DNA of 58,177 bases, from contig NZ_JADEVT010000019.1 in NCBI RefSeq assembly GCF_030466625.1, positions 1-58,177 of the forward strand. Reading direction: 5' to 3'. Position numbers and translations under genes: made by a program. Origin of the DNA: Nocardioides sp. ChNu-153 (GTDB lineage: Bacteria; Actinomycetota; Actinomycetes; Propionibacteriales; Nocardioidaceae). The notes beneath the pieces are model-generated. The model saw only the letters and a list, made by a program, of their open reading frames with translations. It made no database searches and was not told the origin of the DNA. This document shows positions 24,235 to 33,027 of the stretch, piece after piece (the stretch's first letter is position 1; every line of letters starts with the position of its first letter).

Positions 24235-25538
24235 CCCGCTTCGACCGACGCCGCCTGCTGGCGACCGGTGCCGCCGCTCTCGGCGGCACCGCGGTCGGCT
24301 GGGGCTCGCGCGGTGTCCGTGAGGACACCGGCGGGCCCCGGTCGGGCACGTCCGCCGACGTCATGGAGGCGTCGGGGCCGACCGGGCGCCCGAGCGGCGG
24401 GGAGACCGTCGACTTCCACGGCGTGCACCAGGCGGGCATCACCACGCCCGCCCAGGCCCACCTGAGCCTCGTCGGCCTCGACCTGCTCGAGGGGCTCGGC
24501 ACCGCGCACCTGGGGCGCATGATGCGCCTGCTCAGCGACGACGCCGCCCGGCTGTCGTCGGGCTCGGGCGCGCTGGCCGACACCGAGCCCGAGCTGGCGA
24601 CCGAGCCGTCCCGGCTCACCGTCACGTTCGGGTTCGGGCCCCGCGTGCTGCGGATGCTGCAGCCGGCGTACGACCCCGGCCTGGTCGACCTGCCCGCCTT
24701 CTCCCGCGACGAGCTCGACCCGGCGTGGGGCCAGACCGACGTCGTGGTGCAGGTCTGCTCCGACGACCCGGTGACGCTCGTGCACGCCCGCCGCATGCTG
24801 CTCAAGGACGCGGCGCCGTTCGCGACCACGCGCTGGGTGCAGGAGGGCTTCCGTCGCGCCCGCGGCACCGAGGCCGAGGGCACGACGATGCGCAACCTCA
24901 TGGGCCAGGTCGACGGCACGGTGAACCTGCCGGCCGGCGACCACGGTCGCCTGCTGTGGAGCACGGGCGCCGCGTCGGGGTTCGACGGCGGCACGTTCCT
25001 CGTGGTGCGCCGCATCGCGATGGACATGACCGGCTGGGACCGCACCGACCGCGTCGCCCGCGAGTTCACCGTCGGCCGCCGGCTCTCCGACGGGGCCCCG
25101 CTCACGGGCGCGGCGGAGCACGACGAGCCCGACTTCGCGGCCACCGACGCGACCGGGTTCCCGGTCATCGACCCGGCCAGCCACGTCGCCCGCATGCGCA
25201 GCGCCGACACCGACCAGCGGTTCCTGCGCCGGGCCTACAACTACACGACGCCCGACGGCGGGGCCGGCCTCGTCTTCCTCGCCTTCGCGGCCGACGTGGA
25301 GAAGCAGTTCGTGCCCGTGCAGCAGCGGATGGACGAGCTCGACCTGCTCAACGAGTGGGTGACCACGATCGGCTCCGCCGTGTACGCCGTGCCCCCCGCC
25401 TGCGCGGAGGGCGACTTCGTCGGCCGGGAGATGCTCGGACTGGCGTCCCCCACCGCCACCACCGCCGCCCGGCCCCCCGCGGGCACCTCCTCGGGGAGCG
25501 GGGCGGACACTGGACAGGGAGAGGAAGGTGACGCATGA
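24231..25538 (+). CDS. Tat-exported DyP-type heme peroxidase
   Basis: A 435-residue dye-decolourising-type peroxidase. The N-terminus FDRRRLLATGAAALGG is a twin-arginine signal, so the folded heme protein is exported. GQVDG (residues 225-229) carries the catalytic Asp of the GxxDG motif. SHVARM (His318) is the proximal heme ligand region, and RFLRRAYNY holds the distal Arg. FLVVRRIAMDM is a further family mark. It is related to EfeB and to DtpA of Streptomyces, which is encoded beside copper chaperones and supports maturation of a copper oxidase. Here it is coupled to PCu(A)C upstream and CopC downstream by 4-bp overlaps, pointing to a copper-linked task rather than iron uptake. Confidence 0.93.
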   Translation: MTRFDRRRLLATGAAALGGTAVGWGSRGVREDTGGPRSGTSADVMEASGPTGRPSGGETVDFHGVHQAGITTPAQAHLSLVGLDLLEGLGTAHLGRMMRLLSDDAARLSSGSGALADTEPELATEPSRLTVTFGFGPRVLRMLQPAYDPGLVDLPAFSRDELDPAWGQTDVVVQVCSDDPVTLVHARRMLLKDAAPFATTRWVQEGFRRARGTEAEGTTMRNLMGQVDGTVNLPAGDHGRLLWSTGAASGFDGGTFLVVRRIAMDMTGWDRTDRVAREFTVGRRLSDGAPLTGAAEHDEPDFAATDATGFPVIDPASHVARMRSADTDQRFLRRAYNYTTPDGGAGLVFLAFAADVEKQFVPVQQRMDELDLLNEWVTTIGSAVYAVPPACAEGDFVGREMLGLASPTATTAARPPAGTSSGSGADTGQGEEGDA

Positions 25539-26122
25539 CCGGCTCCCGCACCGTCGTCCTGCGACTGCTCGCCGCCGCGCTGGCCATCGCGCTGCTGCTG
25601 CTCGCGCCGCTGGGGCTCGCCGCCCCGGCGCAGGCCCACGCCTCGCTCGTGGCGTCGACGCCCGAGGACGGCGCGACGCTCGAGGGCGCGCCCACCGAGG
25701 TGGCGCTGCAGTTCAGCGGCGAGGTCCGCGCCCCGGCGTACGTCGTGGTGACCGGTCCCGCCGGTGACGTCGTCGACGGCGACCCCGTCATCGACGGCGA
25801 CACCGTCACCCAGCCGCTCGGCGACGGGATCGAGGGCGGCTACACGATCGCCTACCGCGTCGTCTCCGAGGACGGCCACCCCATCTCGGGGCAGCTGACC
25901 TACCAGGTCGGCACGGGTGGCCCGGCCGCCCAGGACCCGGCGGGCGCCGGCGACGCCGCGGAGCCGGGGGCCGACGCCACCCAGACGGTCACCGCCGACC
26001 TGTCCGCCGGCGACGACGAGGGCTGGTGGCAGCGCCACGGCGAGCACGTGTGGGTCTTCGGCGGCCTGCTCGTGGTCGCCGCCGCCCTGCTGGCGGTGGC
26101 CCTGCGGAGGGAGCAGACGTGA
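25535..26122 (+). CDS. copC: Copper resistance protein CopC, C-terminally anchored
   Basis: A 195-residue secreted beta-barrel copper protein. The Sec signal ends at AQA before His35, leaving the N-terminal His that ligates Cu(II) in CopC proteins. The domain continues LVASTPEDGATLEGAPTEV and VSEDGHPISG, the latter holding the second His. A linker and a single C-terminal membrane helix (VWVFGGLLVVAAALLAVAL) anchor it outside the membrane. The genes on both sides overlap by four bases. It likely passes copper to the CopD domain encoded next. Confidence 0.95.
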   Translation: MTGSRTVVLRLLAAALAIALLLLAPLGLAAPAQAHASLVASTPEDGATLEGAPTEVALQFSGEVRAPAYVVVTGPAGDVVDGDPVIDGDTVTQPLGDGIEGGYTIAYRVVSEDGHPISGQLTYQVGTGGPAAQDPAGAGDAAEPGADATQTVTADLSAGDDEGWWQRHGEHVWVFGGLLVVAAALLAVALRREQT

Positions 26123-28185
26123 GCACCGACCAGGCCGGGCCCCGCACCGAGCGCCCCACGGGCGCCGGGGCTTCCGGCACCCCCGGCCCCGGCACCCCTG
26201 GTACGCCGCCGCGCGAGCGCCGCGGACTGCTCCCGGCCGCGCTCGGCGCGCTCGTCGTGGGCGCCGCGGCGATGTGGCTGCTGCTCGAGCTGGCCGGTGG
26301 CGCCCCGCAGGCGCCGCCCGCGGGCATCCCCGACCCCGGCGCCCTCACGGGCTGGGCCATCCCGGCGCTCGAGCTGGTCGGTCACGTGGCCGCGGTCGCG
26401 GTCGTCTCCTGCTTCCTGGTGCCGCTGCTGGTGGCGAAGCGGCTGGGCGACGAGCTCGGCCGCGTCGGCCACCGCGCCACGCGGGCGGCCACGTGGGCCG
26501 GCCTGGTCTGGCTCGTCGCGGGTCTCGTGCAGGGCGTCTTCACCGTCTCCGACCTCTTCGCCGATCCCGTCGGTGACCTGTCGTTCGACGCGGTCCGCAG
26601 CTGGTACACCCAGGTCAGCCAGGGCCAGGCCGCCGCCACGCAGGCGGTCATGCTGCTGGTGCTCGTCGTGCTGTCCCGCTGGGTCGCGACGGCGCGGGAG
26701 GTGGGCGGCCTCCTGGGGCTGTCCCTGCTCGCGCTCGTGCCGCCCGTGCTCACCGGGCACTCGGCGTCGTCGGGCTCTCACGACCTCGCCATCGTCTCGA
26801 TGGTCGCGCACGTGCTGGCGGCCGTGGTCTGGGTGGGCGGCGTGGTGGCCCTGTGGTGGCACCTCGCCGACGCCCCCAAGGTGCGCGGCCGCGCGGCGCG
26901 ACGCTTCTCCGCGATCGCGGCTTGGTGCTTCGGCGCCACCGCGGCCTCCGGCGTCGTCAACGCCTGGGTGCGCGTCGACGGGGCGTTCCTCGACAGCGGC
27001 TACGGCCGTGGCGCCCTGGCCAAGATCGCCGTCCTCGTCGTGCTCGGTGTCGTGGCGTGGGTCGCCCGGCGCCGCGTGGTGGCGGGCATCGACGACGACG
27101 CCGCGGGCCGCCGTACCTTCTCCCTGCTCACCGGCGTCGAGCTGCTCTGGATGAGTGTCGCGTTCGGCCTCGGCGTCGCGCTCTCGCGCACGCCGCCGCC
27201 CGTGGGCGAGCCCTACGCCTCCGGCGCCGAGGCGCTCCTCGGCGGACCGCTGCCGCCCGCTCCCGACGCTGCGAACCTGCTGTGGGGGTTCAACGCCTCC
27301 GGCGTGGGGCTGCTCGTGGTCGTCGGCGGTCTCGTGGCGTACGGCGTGGGGCTGCGCACCCTGCACCGGCGCGGCGACGCCTGGCCGGTGCTGCGCACCG
27401 TCGCGTTCGTGGCCGGCATGCTCGTCGTCGCCTACGCGACCCTCGGCGGGCTCGGCACCTACAGCCACGTGCTCTTCAGCGCGCACATGGTCAGCCACAT
27501 GCTGCTGTCGATGGTGGCGCCGATCCTGCTCGTCGCCGGCGCGCCGGTGAACCTCGCCCTGCAGGCGCTGCCCGGCAGCGACGTGCGCGGCGGGCAGGGC
27601 CCGCGGCAGATCCTCGCGGCCGTCCTGCAGAGCCGGCCCGCGCGCGTGCTCTCGCACCCCGTCGTGACGGCGCTGCTGTTCGTCGGCAGCCTGTACGGCG
27701 TCTACTTCACCGGCCTGTTCGGCTGGATGATGGACAACCACCTCGGGCACGCGTGGATGGAGCTGCACTTCCTCATCACGGGCTACCTCTTCTACGAGTC
27801 GCTCGTCGGGATCGCGCCCGTCCCGCACCGCCTGCCCTACCTCGGGCGGCTCGGGATGCTGCTGCTGGTCGCCCCGTTCCACGCCTTCTTCTCGATCGCG
27901 CTCATGTCGAGCAGCACCCCCGTCGGCGGCGACTTCTACGCCCGGCTCGAACGGCCCTACGCGACCGACCTCGTCGCCGACCAGGAGCTGGGCGGCTCGC
28001 TCTCGTGGGCCATCGGGGAGATCCCCATCCTCATGGTGGTGCTGATCGTGCTGGGCCAGTGGTTCCGCCACGACCGGGTCGAGTCGAAGCGGCACGACCG
28101 CCGCGAGGCGAGCAGCGACGACGCCGAGCTGAAGGCCTACAACGAGCGCCTCGCGCAGATCCGGGAGCACGACGGGTCGCGCTGA
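26119..28185 (+). CDS. Fused CopD copper importer and CtaG-like cytochrome oxidase assembly protein
   Basis: A 688-residue polytopic membrane protein. The first 40 residues are Pro/Gly-rich and cytosolic. Residues about 45-350 form the CopD domain, with HSASSGSHDLAIVSMVAHVLAAVVWVGG typical of it in part and several intramembrane His. Residues about 375-640 match the caa3-type oxidase assembly factor CtaG: LGGLGTYSHVLFSAHMVSHMLLSM, then MDNHLGHAWMELHFL and PFHAFFSIALM. The fusion is common in actinobacteria and links copper import to oxidase maturation. GTG 26119 overlaps the copC stop. The 3' end overlaps the convergent gene by 49 bp. Confidence 0.92.
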   Translation: MSTDQAGPRTERPTGAGASGTPGPGTPGTPPRERRGLLPAALGALVVGAAAMWLLLELAGGAPQAPPAGIPDPGALTGWAIPALELVGHVAAVAVVSCFLVPLLVAKRLGDELGRVGHRATRAATWAGLVWLVAGLVQGVFTVSDLFADPVGDLSFDAVRSWYTQVSQGQAAATQAVMLLVLVVLSRWVATAREVGGLLGLSLLALVPPVLTGHSASSGSHDLAIVSMVAHVLAAVVWVGGVVALWWHLADAPKVRGRAARRFSAIAAWCFGATAASGVVNAWVRVDGAFLDSGYGRGALAKIAVLVVLGVVAWVARRRVVAGIDDDAAGRRTFSLLTGVELLWMSVAFGLGVALSRTPPPVGEPYASGAEALLGGPLPPAPDAANLLWGFNASGVGLLVVVGGLVAYGVGLRTLHRRGDAWPVLRTVAFVAGMLVVAYATLGGLGTYSHVLFSAHMVSHMLLSMVAPILLVAGAPVNLALQALPGSDVRGGQGPRQILAAVLQSRPARVLSHPVVTALLFVGSLYGVYFTGLFGWMMDNHLGHAWMELHFLITGYLFYESLVGIAPVPHRLPYLGRLGMLLLVAPFHAFFSIALMSSSTPVGGDFYARLERPYATDLVADQELGGSLSWAIGEIPILMVVLIVLGQWFRHDRVESKRHDRREASSDDAELKAYNERLAQIREHDGSR

Positions 28186-29117
28186 GGCTCGGTGCCGCGC
28201 GCCTCGTCGTACGGGATGGTCAGGATCGCGCTCTGCTCGCCGTCCGTGTACTCGTCGGCTGATCGGACCACCAGGACGCCCTCGTACGCCGGGAGCGCCT
28301 TCTCGGCTGCCGCGACGTCGCCCCTGACCCACACGATGGCGCCGGACGGGGTCGCGGTGACCCACCCGACGGAGAAGCCGCGCTGGCCGAGGTCACCTGC
28401 TGCTGCCTCGAGCTCCCTGGCGAGGCGGGACATGTCCTGCTCCGACTGGCGGGCGACGTGCAGCACCAGGTCGACGGAGTAGCGCTCGGCGATCTCGCGC
28501 GCCCGTCGGTCGATGTCCTCGTCCACCCCCGAGCGCCAGATCACGACACGCTCGTCCGGGTCGGTCGTGAGGCGGTACGTCGCGGCCAGCGCGAATCCCG
28601 TCGACGACGCGCCACGGTAGAGGGCCTCGAGCTCGGCGCGGGCGCCCTCCATCTCGACGGTCAGCGTCTCGCCGATGTCGTCACCGCCGGCCCAGCTCAG
28701 GTCGCGGAACCGCGCGGTGTAGCCGACCGACGCCGCGGCGTCCTCGGCGATGGTGATGGCCTCGCCCTCCTCGGACCAGTTCCGGGTGACGGAGAAGATG
28801 AGCTCGTCGGTCTCCGCGTCGGCCTCGACCACGACCCATAGCCACGCGGGGTCGCGGAGCCCGGCGTCGAGGGCGGCGTACGCCGTCTGCACCGCCTCCG
28901 CGGGGGCCACCTGCCCGCTCGTCGCGCTGCCGGCGATCCGGTCTCCCTGGAGCTGCGAGACGACGGTCAGCGGCACGGCGAGTGCCAGACCCGTCGCAGC
29001 AGCGACCGCGGCGCTCAGCAGGGCGGGACGGCGACGGCCGCGCCGACCGTCGCCGCGTGGGCGGGCCACCGCGGTGGTGGCGGTCCGGTCGTCGAGCTGG
29101 TCGTGGTTCGGGTGCAC
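28137..29117 (-). CDS. Membrane-anchored hypothetical protein
   Basis: A 326-residue protein with a short cytosolic N-terminus, one membrane helix (PALLSAAVAAATGLALAVPL) and a large extracytoplasmic alpha/beta domain rich in Asp and Glu. No family recognised. GTG 29117 is chosen because AAGGGA lies just upstream; other candidates are GTG 29138 and TTG 29147. The last 16 codons lie antisense to the end of the CopD-CtaG gene, giving a 49-bp convergent overlap. The tail after about PYDEARGT is Arg/Ser/Cys-rich and unlike the rest, as if an original stop had been lost. Confidence 0.7.
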   Translation of the reverse strand: MHPNHDQLDDRTATTAVARPRGDGRRGRRRPALLSAAVAAATGLALAVPLTVVSQLQGDRIAGSATSGQVAPAEAVQTAYAALDAGLRDPAWLWVVVEADAETDELIFSVTRNWSEEGEAITIAEDAAASVGYTARFRDLSWAGGDDIGETLTVEMEGARAELEALYRGASSTGFALAATYRLTTDPDERVVIWRSGVDEDIDRRAREIAERYSVDLVLHVARQSEQDMSRLARELEAAAGDLGQRGFSVGWVTATPSGAIVWVRGDVAAAEKALPAYEGVLVVRSADEYTDGEQSAILTIPYDEARGTEPQRDPSCSRICARRSL

Positions 29118-29263
29118 GGGGGTCCCTTCGTCGGCCACGTACTGCAAGACGCGCTAGCCCCCCTCGACGGTTGCCGGCCAGCACGAGGTACGTCGTCGAC
29201 AGGTGCGACCGACGCGGTGGGAGTGGACGGCATCTTCCGCGGGTTCGGCGGCTCGTGAGTCAG

Positions 29264-29281
29264 CTCCCGTCGTACGGGGAG
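29264..29281 (-). terminator. Weak hairpin after the 29309-30265 gene
   Basis: CTCCCG (29264-29269) pairs with CGGGGAG (29275-29281) with a bulge, about 30 bp beyond the stop of the minus-strand gene. Otherwise the 191-bp spacer 29118-29308 shows nothing I can name. Confidence 0.3.
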
Positions 29282-29308
29282 AGGGGCGACGTGACCTGAC
29301 GCGCCCGC

Positions 29309-30265
29309 TCAGGGCGTCGGCGGCGGCAGCATCCGCTGGCCGGACAGGTCCAGCAGCAGCTCGAGGGTGGGAGCCGAGGGCACCCAGTGCTCCACGTCGT
29401 CCACCGAGAACTCGCGGCAGTCGCTCCCGACCGTGACGGGGTCGCCCCAGGCGTTGCGGCCGGTGATCCTGACCTGGGACCACGACGGGCACGTGTAGTC
29501 GCGGGTGCGCAGCGGGAGGTCCCGCAGGTTGGCCGTGAGGTCGGCGAGCACGCCCTCCGTCTGCTCGGGCGTGAGCGGGACCGAGGCGAACGGCGCCCCT
29601 GGCGTGGTGCTCCAGCACAGGGCCACGGCGGCCAGGTGCGACCGGTCCGTCCACGGCATGACGGCGGCGCCCGCGTCGATCGCGTCGCACGCGACGGGGT
29701 CCGCCGGTACGTCGGCCGGCGGCGTCTCACCCTGGCGCTGGGCTGTCAGGCGATCGACGAACAGCTCGACGACGGTCCTGCCCACGCCCTGCACCTGGGC
29801 GTCACCGAGGGTCACGTCCTGGCATCCGTACGCCTCCCCGGCGAGGGACCGGACGCTCCCGTCGGGGTACTGCAGCGCCATCGTCCACCGCGGCCCCGCG
29901 TCGGCGTTGCACGAGCGTTCGCCGTTCCCCACCCGGCGTGCTCCGTTGACCAGCTCGACCAGGTCGGCGGCGCGTGAGGTCAGCGCGTCGAGGGGAACGA
30001 CATCGGCGGTGACCGTCTCCGTGCCGTGGGCGCACAGCCGCGCCGCGATCGCCCCCTCCGGCAGGAGCCCGTCCGGGAAGTCGGCGGGCGCGCTGCTCGC
30101 CTCGGCACAGGTGAAGTCACCGGCGACGGCGTCACCACTGGCAATGACCTGGGGGTCGGGTCCGTCCAGCAGCTGCCACACGCCGTACCCGGCGGCGCCC
30201 ACGGCCAGCACACCCGCAGCCGCCACCGCGTTGCTGCGGAACGCCCGCCGCGTCGACCCTCGCAT
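29309..30265 (-). CDS. Membrane-anchored hypothetical protein with several cysteines
   Basis: A 318-residue protein, MRGSTRRAFRSN then one hydrophobic helix (AVAAAGVLAVGAAGYGVWQLL), then an extracytoplasmic domain of about 280 residues with seven Cys (for example FTCAEAS, ARLCAHG, RSCNADAG, YGCQDV, DYTCPSW, SDCREF). Disulfides are likely. No family recognised. It is similar in plan to the next gene on the same strand. ATG 30265 has a GGGGGAG ribosome site. An ECF-type promoter candidate, GGAAC-N17-CGTC, lies 53-78 bp upstream. Confidence 0.7.
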   Translation of the reverse strand: MRGSTRRAFRSNAVAAAGVLAVGAAGYGVWQLLDGPDPQVIASGDAVAGDFTCAEASSAPADFPDGLLPEGAIAARLCAHGTETVTADVVPLDALTSRAADLVELVNGARRVGNGERSCNADAGPRWTMALQYPDGSVRSLAGEAYGCQDVTLGDAQVQGVGRTVVELFVDRLTAQRQGETPPADVPADPVACDAIDAGAAVMPWTDRSHLAAVALCWSTTPGAPFASVPLTPEQTEGVLADLTANLRDLPLRTRDYTCPSWSQVRITGRNAWGDPVTVGSDCREFSVDDVEHWVPSAPTLELLLDLSGQRMLPPPTP

Positions 30266-30317
30266 CGCTCCCCCTCGTCGCCCCCGGACCCTGCGGAGCC
30301 GGCCCCTCGACCGGTAC

Positions 30318-30343
30318 GACGACCCTGCTGCCGGTCCGGTTCC
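30318..30343 (-). promoter_or_regulatory. ECF-sigma-type promoter candidate, GGAAC-N17-CGTC
   Basis: On the minus strand GGAAC is at 30343-30339 and CGTC at 30321-30318, with 17 bp between. This is the general layout of SigE/RpoE-type ECF promoters. The expected start lies about 45 bp before ATG 30265. The same arrangement with the same spacing precedes the lipoprotein gene at 55664. Confidence 0.5.
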
Positions 30344-30420
30344 CTCGGTCGTCGCCTGCGTCCCCTCAGCTGCAGCGATGCTGCCCGTGAGGGATCCGAG
30401 GCCTCTGCCGCGCACCACGC

Positions 30421-31968
30421 CTAGTCCGCCACGGACGGCTCGAGCAGGGCCGCGATGAGCCCGATGATCCGGGCGAGCAGCGGGTCGGCGCTCGGCGTCC
30501 ACAGACCGGGCTTCTTCCGGGGCTCGACCTCGACGGCGTCACCGTCGCGGGTGACGCGCCCCGTCGTCAGGTGCACGCGGGACCGGCCGTCGACCACCAG
30601 GTGCCGTGAGGCCGTCTGGACCCGGGCGGCCTGCTCCGGGGCCAGCTCGGCGAGGACGTGGCCGAGCAGCGTGCGTCGTAGGGCGAGCACTCCCGCCGGC
30701 GCTCCGGCCGACCGACCGCCCGACCCGCCGGGCCCCGCGTCGGACGGGGCCAGCGCGACCGCCGACGTGCTGACCACGAGGTCGACGGAGCGCAGGAGCT
30801 CCGAGACGGGTACGACGGGCAGCGGCGTCGACTCGTTCGACGCCCTCGCCGGGACCAGCCGGACCGGGCCCGTCTCGGACGTCCCAGAGGCCCCGGGGTA
30901 GAAGCCGCCGACGGCCACCTCGGCGCGCACTCCGGCGAGCTCCCTCTCCATGCCGTCGTCGGCGTCTCGCCACCCCTCGGCCCGGGCCACGCCGCCGAGC
31001 TGGCGCAGGTCCACCACGTGCCCCGAGAAGCCCTCGGCGTCCTCCTGCGCGTAGTGCTCGCGGAACGCCTGGGCGAAGGGCTGGTCGAGCCGGTGGCGCA
31101 CGACGTGCCGGCGCCACGCCTCGCGCTCGTCCCGTCCCGCGGCCGCGGGGTGCCAGAGCCGGACCTCGGCATCGTCGGGCACCTCGACAGCGCGGTCGTC
31201 GGCATCGACGTACGCCCCGGGAGTGCCCCGGAAGGAACCGACACCCGGCGCCGTCCACACGAGAGCGGCCGCGACCCGTGACACGGGCTCCCAGCGGTGG
31301 GCCAGCGCGCGCCAGGCCGCGCCCGTCCAGCGCGGCTCGAGCGCCCACCCGTCCTGCAGGGTGCGCGTCCAGGCGGTGACGTCGCGCCGCGACGGCTCCT
31401 GCACCAGCCGCAGCGCCACGGCGGATCGTGCGGCGAGGTCGCGACGGGCGTCGCGCACGTACCGGGCGAACTTCTTGCGGATGCCGGCGTGCCGGGTCTC
31501 CCGCGTCGCCGCGTCGAGGGCGGCGACCCCCTCGGGGGTCGGCGCGTCCCGCAGCGCGCGAGCCACTGCGAAGCACATCGCCTGCGAGGGCACCGAGCGG
31601 GCTGCGGGGTCCGGAGCCACGACGACGTCGGCGAGCAGGTCGAACCCGGCGTCGACCCACGCCTCGTCCCGCCACAGGCCGGCGGCCAGCGCGCGCTCGA
31701 CGACGAGGGCCTCGGCCGCCGTGAACGCCTTCTCCGCGACGTACGGCACCTCGCCCGTGTGCACCGCCCGGGCCCGGGCGGCCGCGGCTCGCACCACCCG
31801 AGGCGCGTACGCCGCGAACGCGGGGTCGTCCCCCAGCGCCCGGTGGTGGGCCGCGAGGTCAGTGCCCAGCCCCACCGTGTCGTCGACGATCTCCGCGAGG
31901 GCCACACCAGCCACGGGGCCGAGATCAGGGATCACGGCGCGTTCGAGCGCCACGAGGTCGGCATGCAT
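30421..31968 (-). CDS. DUF4132-domain protein
   Basis: A 515-residue soluble protein. The C-terminal half matches DUF4132: a conserved LDQPFAQAFREHY block near residue 300, then VVDLRQLGGVARAEGW, and a late VVDGRSRVHLTTGRV region. DUF4132 occurs in MolR-like and related large proteins of unknown function. The N-terminal half is helical, with repeated Ala/Arg-rich helices. ATG 31968 has AGGGA upstream. It lies two genes from a DUF6892-like gene; proteins with these two domains can be neighbours, but no pathway is known. Confidence 0.72.
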   Translation of the reverse strand: MHADLVALERAVIPDLGPVAGVALAEIVDDTVGLGTDLAAHHRALGDDPAFAAYAPRVVRAAAARARAVHTGEVPYVAEKAFTAAEALVVERALAAGLWRDEAWVDAGFDLLADVVVAPDPAARSVPSQAMCFAVARALRDAPTPEGVAALDAATRETRHAGIRKKFARYVRDARRDLAARSAVALRLVQEPSRRDVTAWTRTLQDGWALEPRWTGAAWRALAHRWEPVSRVAAALVWTAPGVGSFRGTPGAYVDADDRAVEVPDDAEVRLWHPAAAGRDEREAWRRHVVRHRLDQPFAQAFREHYAQEDAEGFSGHVVDLRQLGGVARAEGWRDADDGMERELAGVRAEVAVGGFYPGASGTSETGPVRLVPARASNESTPLPVVPVSELLRSVDLVVSTSAVALAPSDAGPGGSGGRSAGAPAGVLALRRTLLGHVLAELAPEQAARVQTASRHLVVDGRSRVHLTTGRVTRDGDAVEVEPRKKPGLWTPSADPLLARIIGLIAALLEPSVAD

Positions 31969-32057
31969 GGATCCGTCCCTACCCAGGACGCGTCTTTCGC
32001 ACGCCCAGGCACCGCCCTGGCGGAACGAGAACACCGGTCGAGCGATCACCGCGTAGC

Positions 32058-32396
32058 TCAGCCGCACACGGCGATGAGGTCGCAGCCCTCGTCGCCGGCG
32101 AGCACGTAGCGCGTGGCCTCCTTCGACACGCCGACGAAGTCGCCGACGCCGATCGGCGTGGTCTCGTCGTCGACCACGACCCAGCCCGACCCGCGCACGA
32201 CCGCGTACACGTCCTCGACCCCGTCCTCGAGGTGGTCGTGCGGCTCCGTCCGCTCGCCGGGAGGCACCTCGACCTGGTAGACCGCGAACCCGGTGACGCC
32301 GAGGTGGTCGGTGATGCGCTTGTCGTACGCGCTCGCCGCGGGGTGGGGGCCGCGACCCGGGGCGAGCGACGACGCGTTGACGACGGAGAAGGCCAT
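32058..32396 (-). CDS. Cupin-domain protein
   Basis: A 112-residue single-domain cupin. The metal-binding motif 1 is approximated by PPGERTEPHDHLEDGVEDVY, with two His and Glu residues, and motif 2 by IGVGDFVGVSKEATRY, which lacks the usual His. It could bind a small molecule or act as an isomerase-like enzyme; the substrate is unknown. ATG 32396 follows a TAGGTT box by seven bases without a ribosome site, so the transcript is probably leaderless. Confidence 0.85.
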   Translation of the reverse strand: MAFSVVNASSLAPGRGPHPAASAYDKRITDHLGVTGFAVYQVEVPPGERTEPHDHLEDGVEDVYAVVRGSGWVVVDDETTPIGVGDFVGVSKEATRYVLAGDEGCDLIAVCG

Positions 32397-32403
32397 GTCC
32401 GTG

Positions 32404-32409
32404 AACCTA
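32404..32409 (-). promoter_or_regulatory. Leaderless -10 element of the cupin gene
   Basis: TAGGTT on the minus strand, seven bases before ATG 32396, in the 26-bp gap to the DUF6892-like gene. Confidence 0.55.
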
Positions 32410-32422
32410 GCCGCGCCACCGC

Positions 32423-32815
32423 CTAGAGGTGCCGCAGCTCCACGCCGGCGCCCTCGAGCGATCGGCGGACGTGGTCCTCGAACGGCTCGACGTAGACCAC
32501 CAGCTCCAGCAGCGGGAACCGCTCGGGCGTGACGTCGGCCCACGTCGTGGGGTCGAACAGGTCGTCCTCACCGTCCCAGCTGGGCGCCATCAGCCCGAAG
32601 ATCGCGTTGCCGCCGTCGAAGACCAACCGCCGCACCGAGGCGACGTCGGCCTCGTCGAGCACCAGGTCGCGCGCCCACTGCTCGATCTCCGGGATCCTCT
32701 GGTAGGCGTACTCGCCGTAGATCAGCCCCTCCGCCGCGTCCCACTCGATGCCGCGGGAGGCCTGCAGCCAGGCGTGGGCGCTCGGGTGGGGCGCGACGAC
32801 GCGGCCGTCGTGCAA
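32423..32815 (-). CDS. DUF6892-like protein with missing or non-standard start
   Basis: A 130-residue reading frame whose segments VRRLVFDGGNAIFGLM and APSWDGEDDLFDP match the DUF6892 pattern. The only standard start in frame is TTG 32815, but family-like sequence continues upstream as AEFRDPDVKLLVVDQLLHDG to about 32872. There is no ATG, GTG or TTG before the in-frame stop at 32918-32920. An ATC codon stands at 32872, where an ATG would be expected. The gene may be a recent pseudogene by start-codon loss, use ATC, or begin at TTG with a shortened domain. Coordinates use TTG. Confidence 0.6.
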   Translation of the reverse strand: MHDGRVVAPHPSAHAWLQASRGIEWDAAEGLIYGEYAYQRIPEIEQWARDLVLDEADVASVRRLVFDGGNAIFGLMAPSWDGEDDLFDPTTWADVTPERFPLLELVVYVEPFEDHVRRSLEGAGVELRHL

Positions 32816-32964
32816 GAGCTGGTCGACGACGAGGAGCTTGACGTCGGGGTCGCGGAACTCGGCACGGTGGATCCGTGTGCCCGGCCCGTGGGCGCCTCCA
32901 AACCTCGCCCCGCGCCGTCACTCGATCCGGCGAGGCCCCGCATGAGGGTGTCGCGCCGCGCACG

Positions 32965-32999
32965 ACGACGCCGGCCGCAGCGTGTGCGGCCGGCGTCGT
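32965..32999 (-). terminator. Strong hairpin terminator of the Dps/SRPBCC operon
   Basis: Perfect 15-bp stem ACGACGCCGGCCGCA (32965-32979) with TGCGGCCGGCGTCGT (32985-32999), 5-nt loop, 28 bp after the stop of the SRPBCC gene. The other side faces the DUF6892-like gene, whose promoter region it borders. Confidence 0.85.
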
Positions 33000-33027
33000 G
33001 GATCGAGCGTGCGGGGTACGGCGGGCC

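Noticed and set aside
24231..25538. EfeB of an iron-uptake (EfeUOB) operon
   Set aside because: No EfeU or EfeO gene is adjacent; all neighbours are copper proteins.
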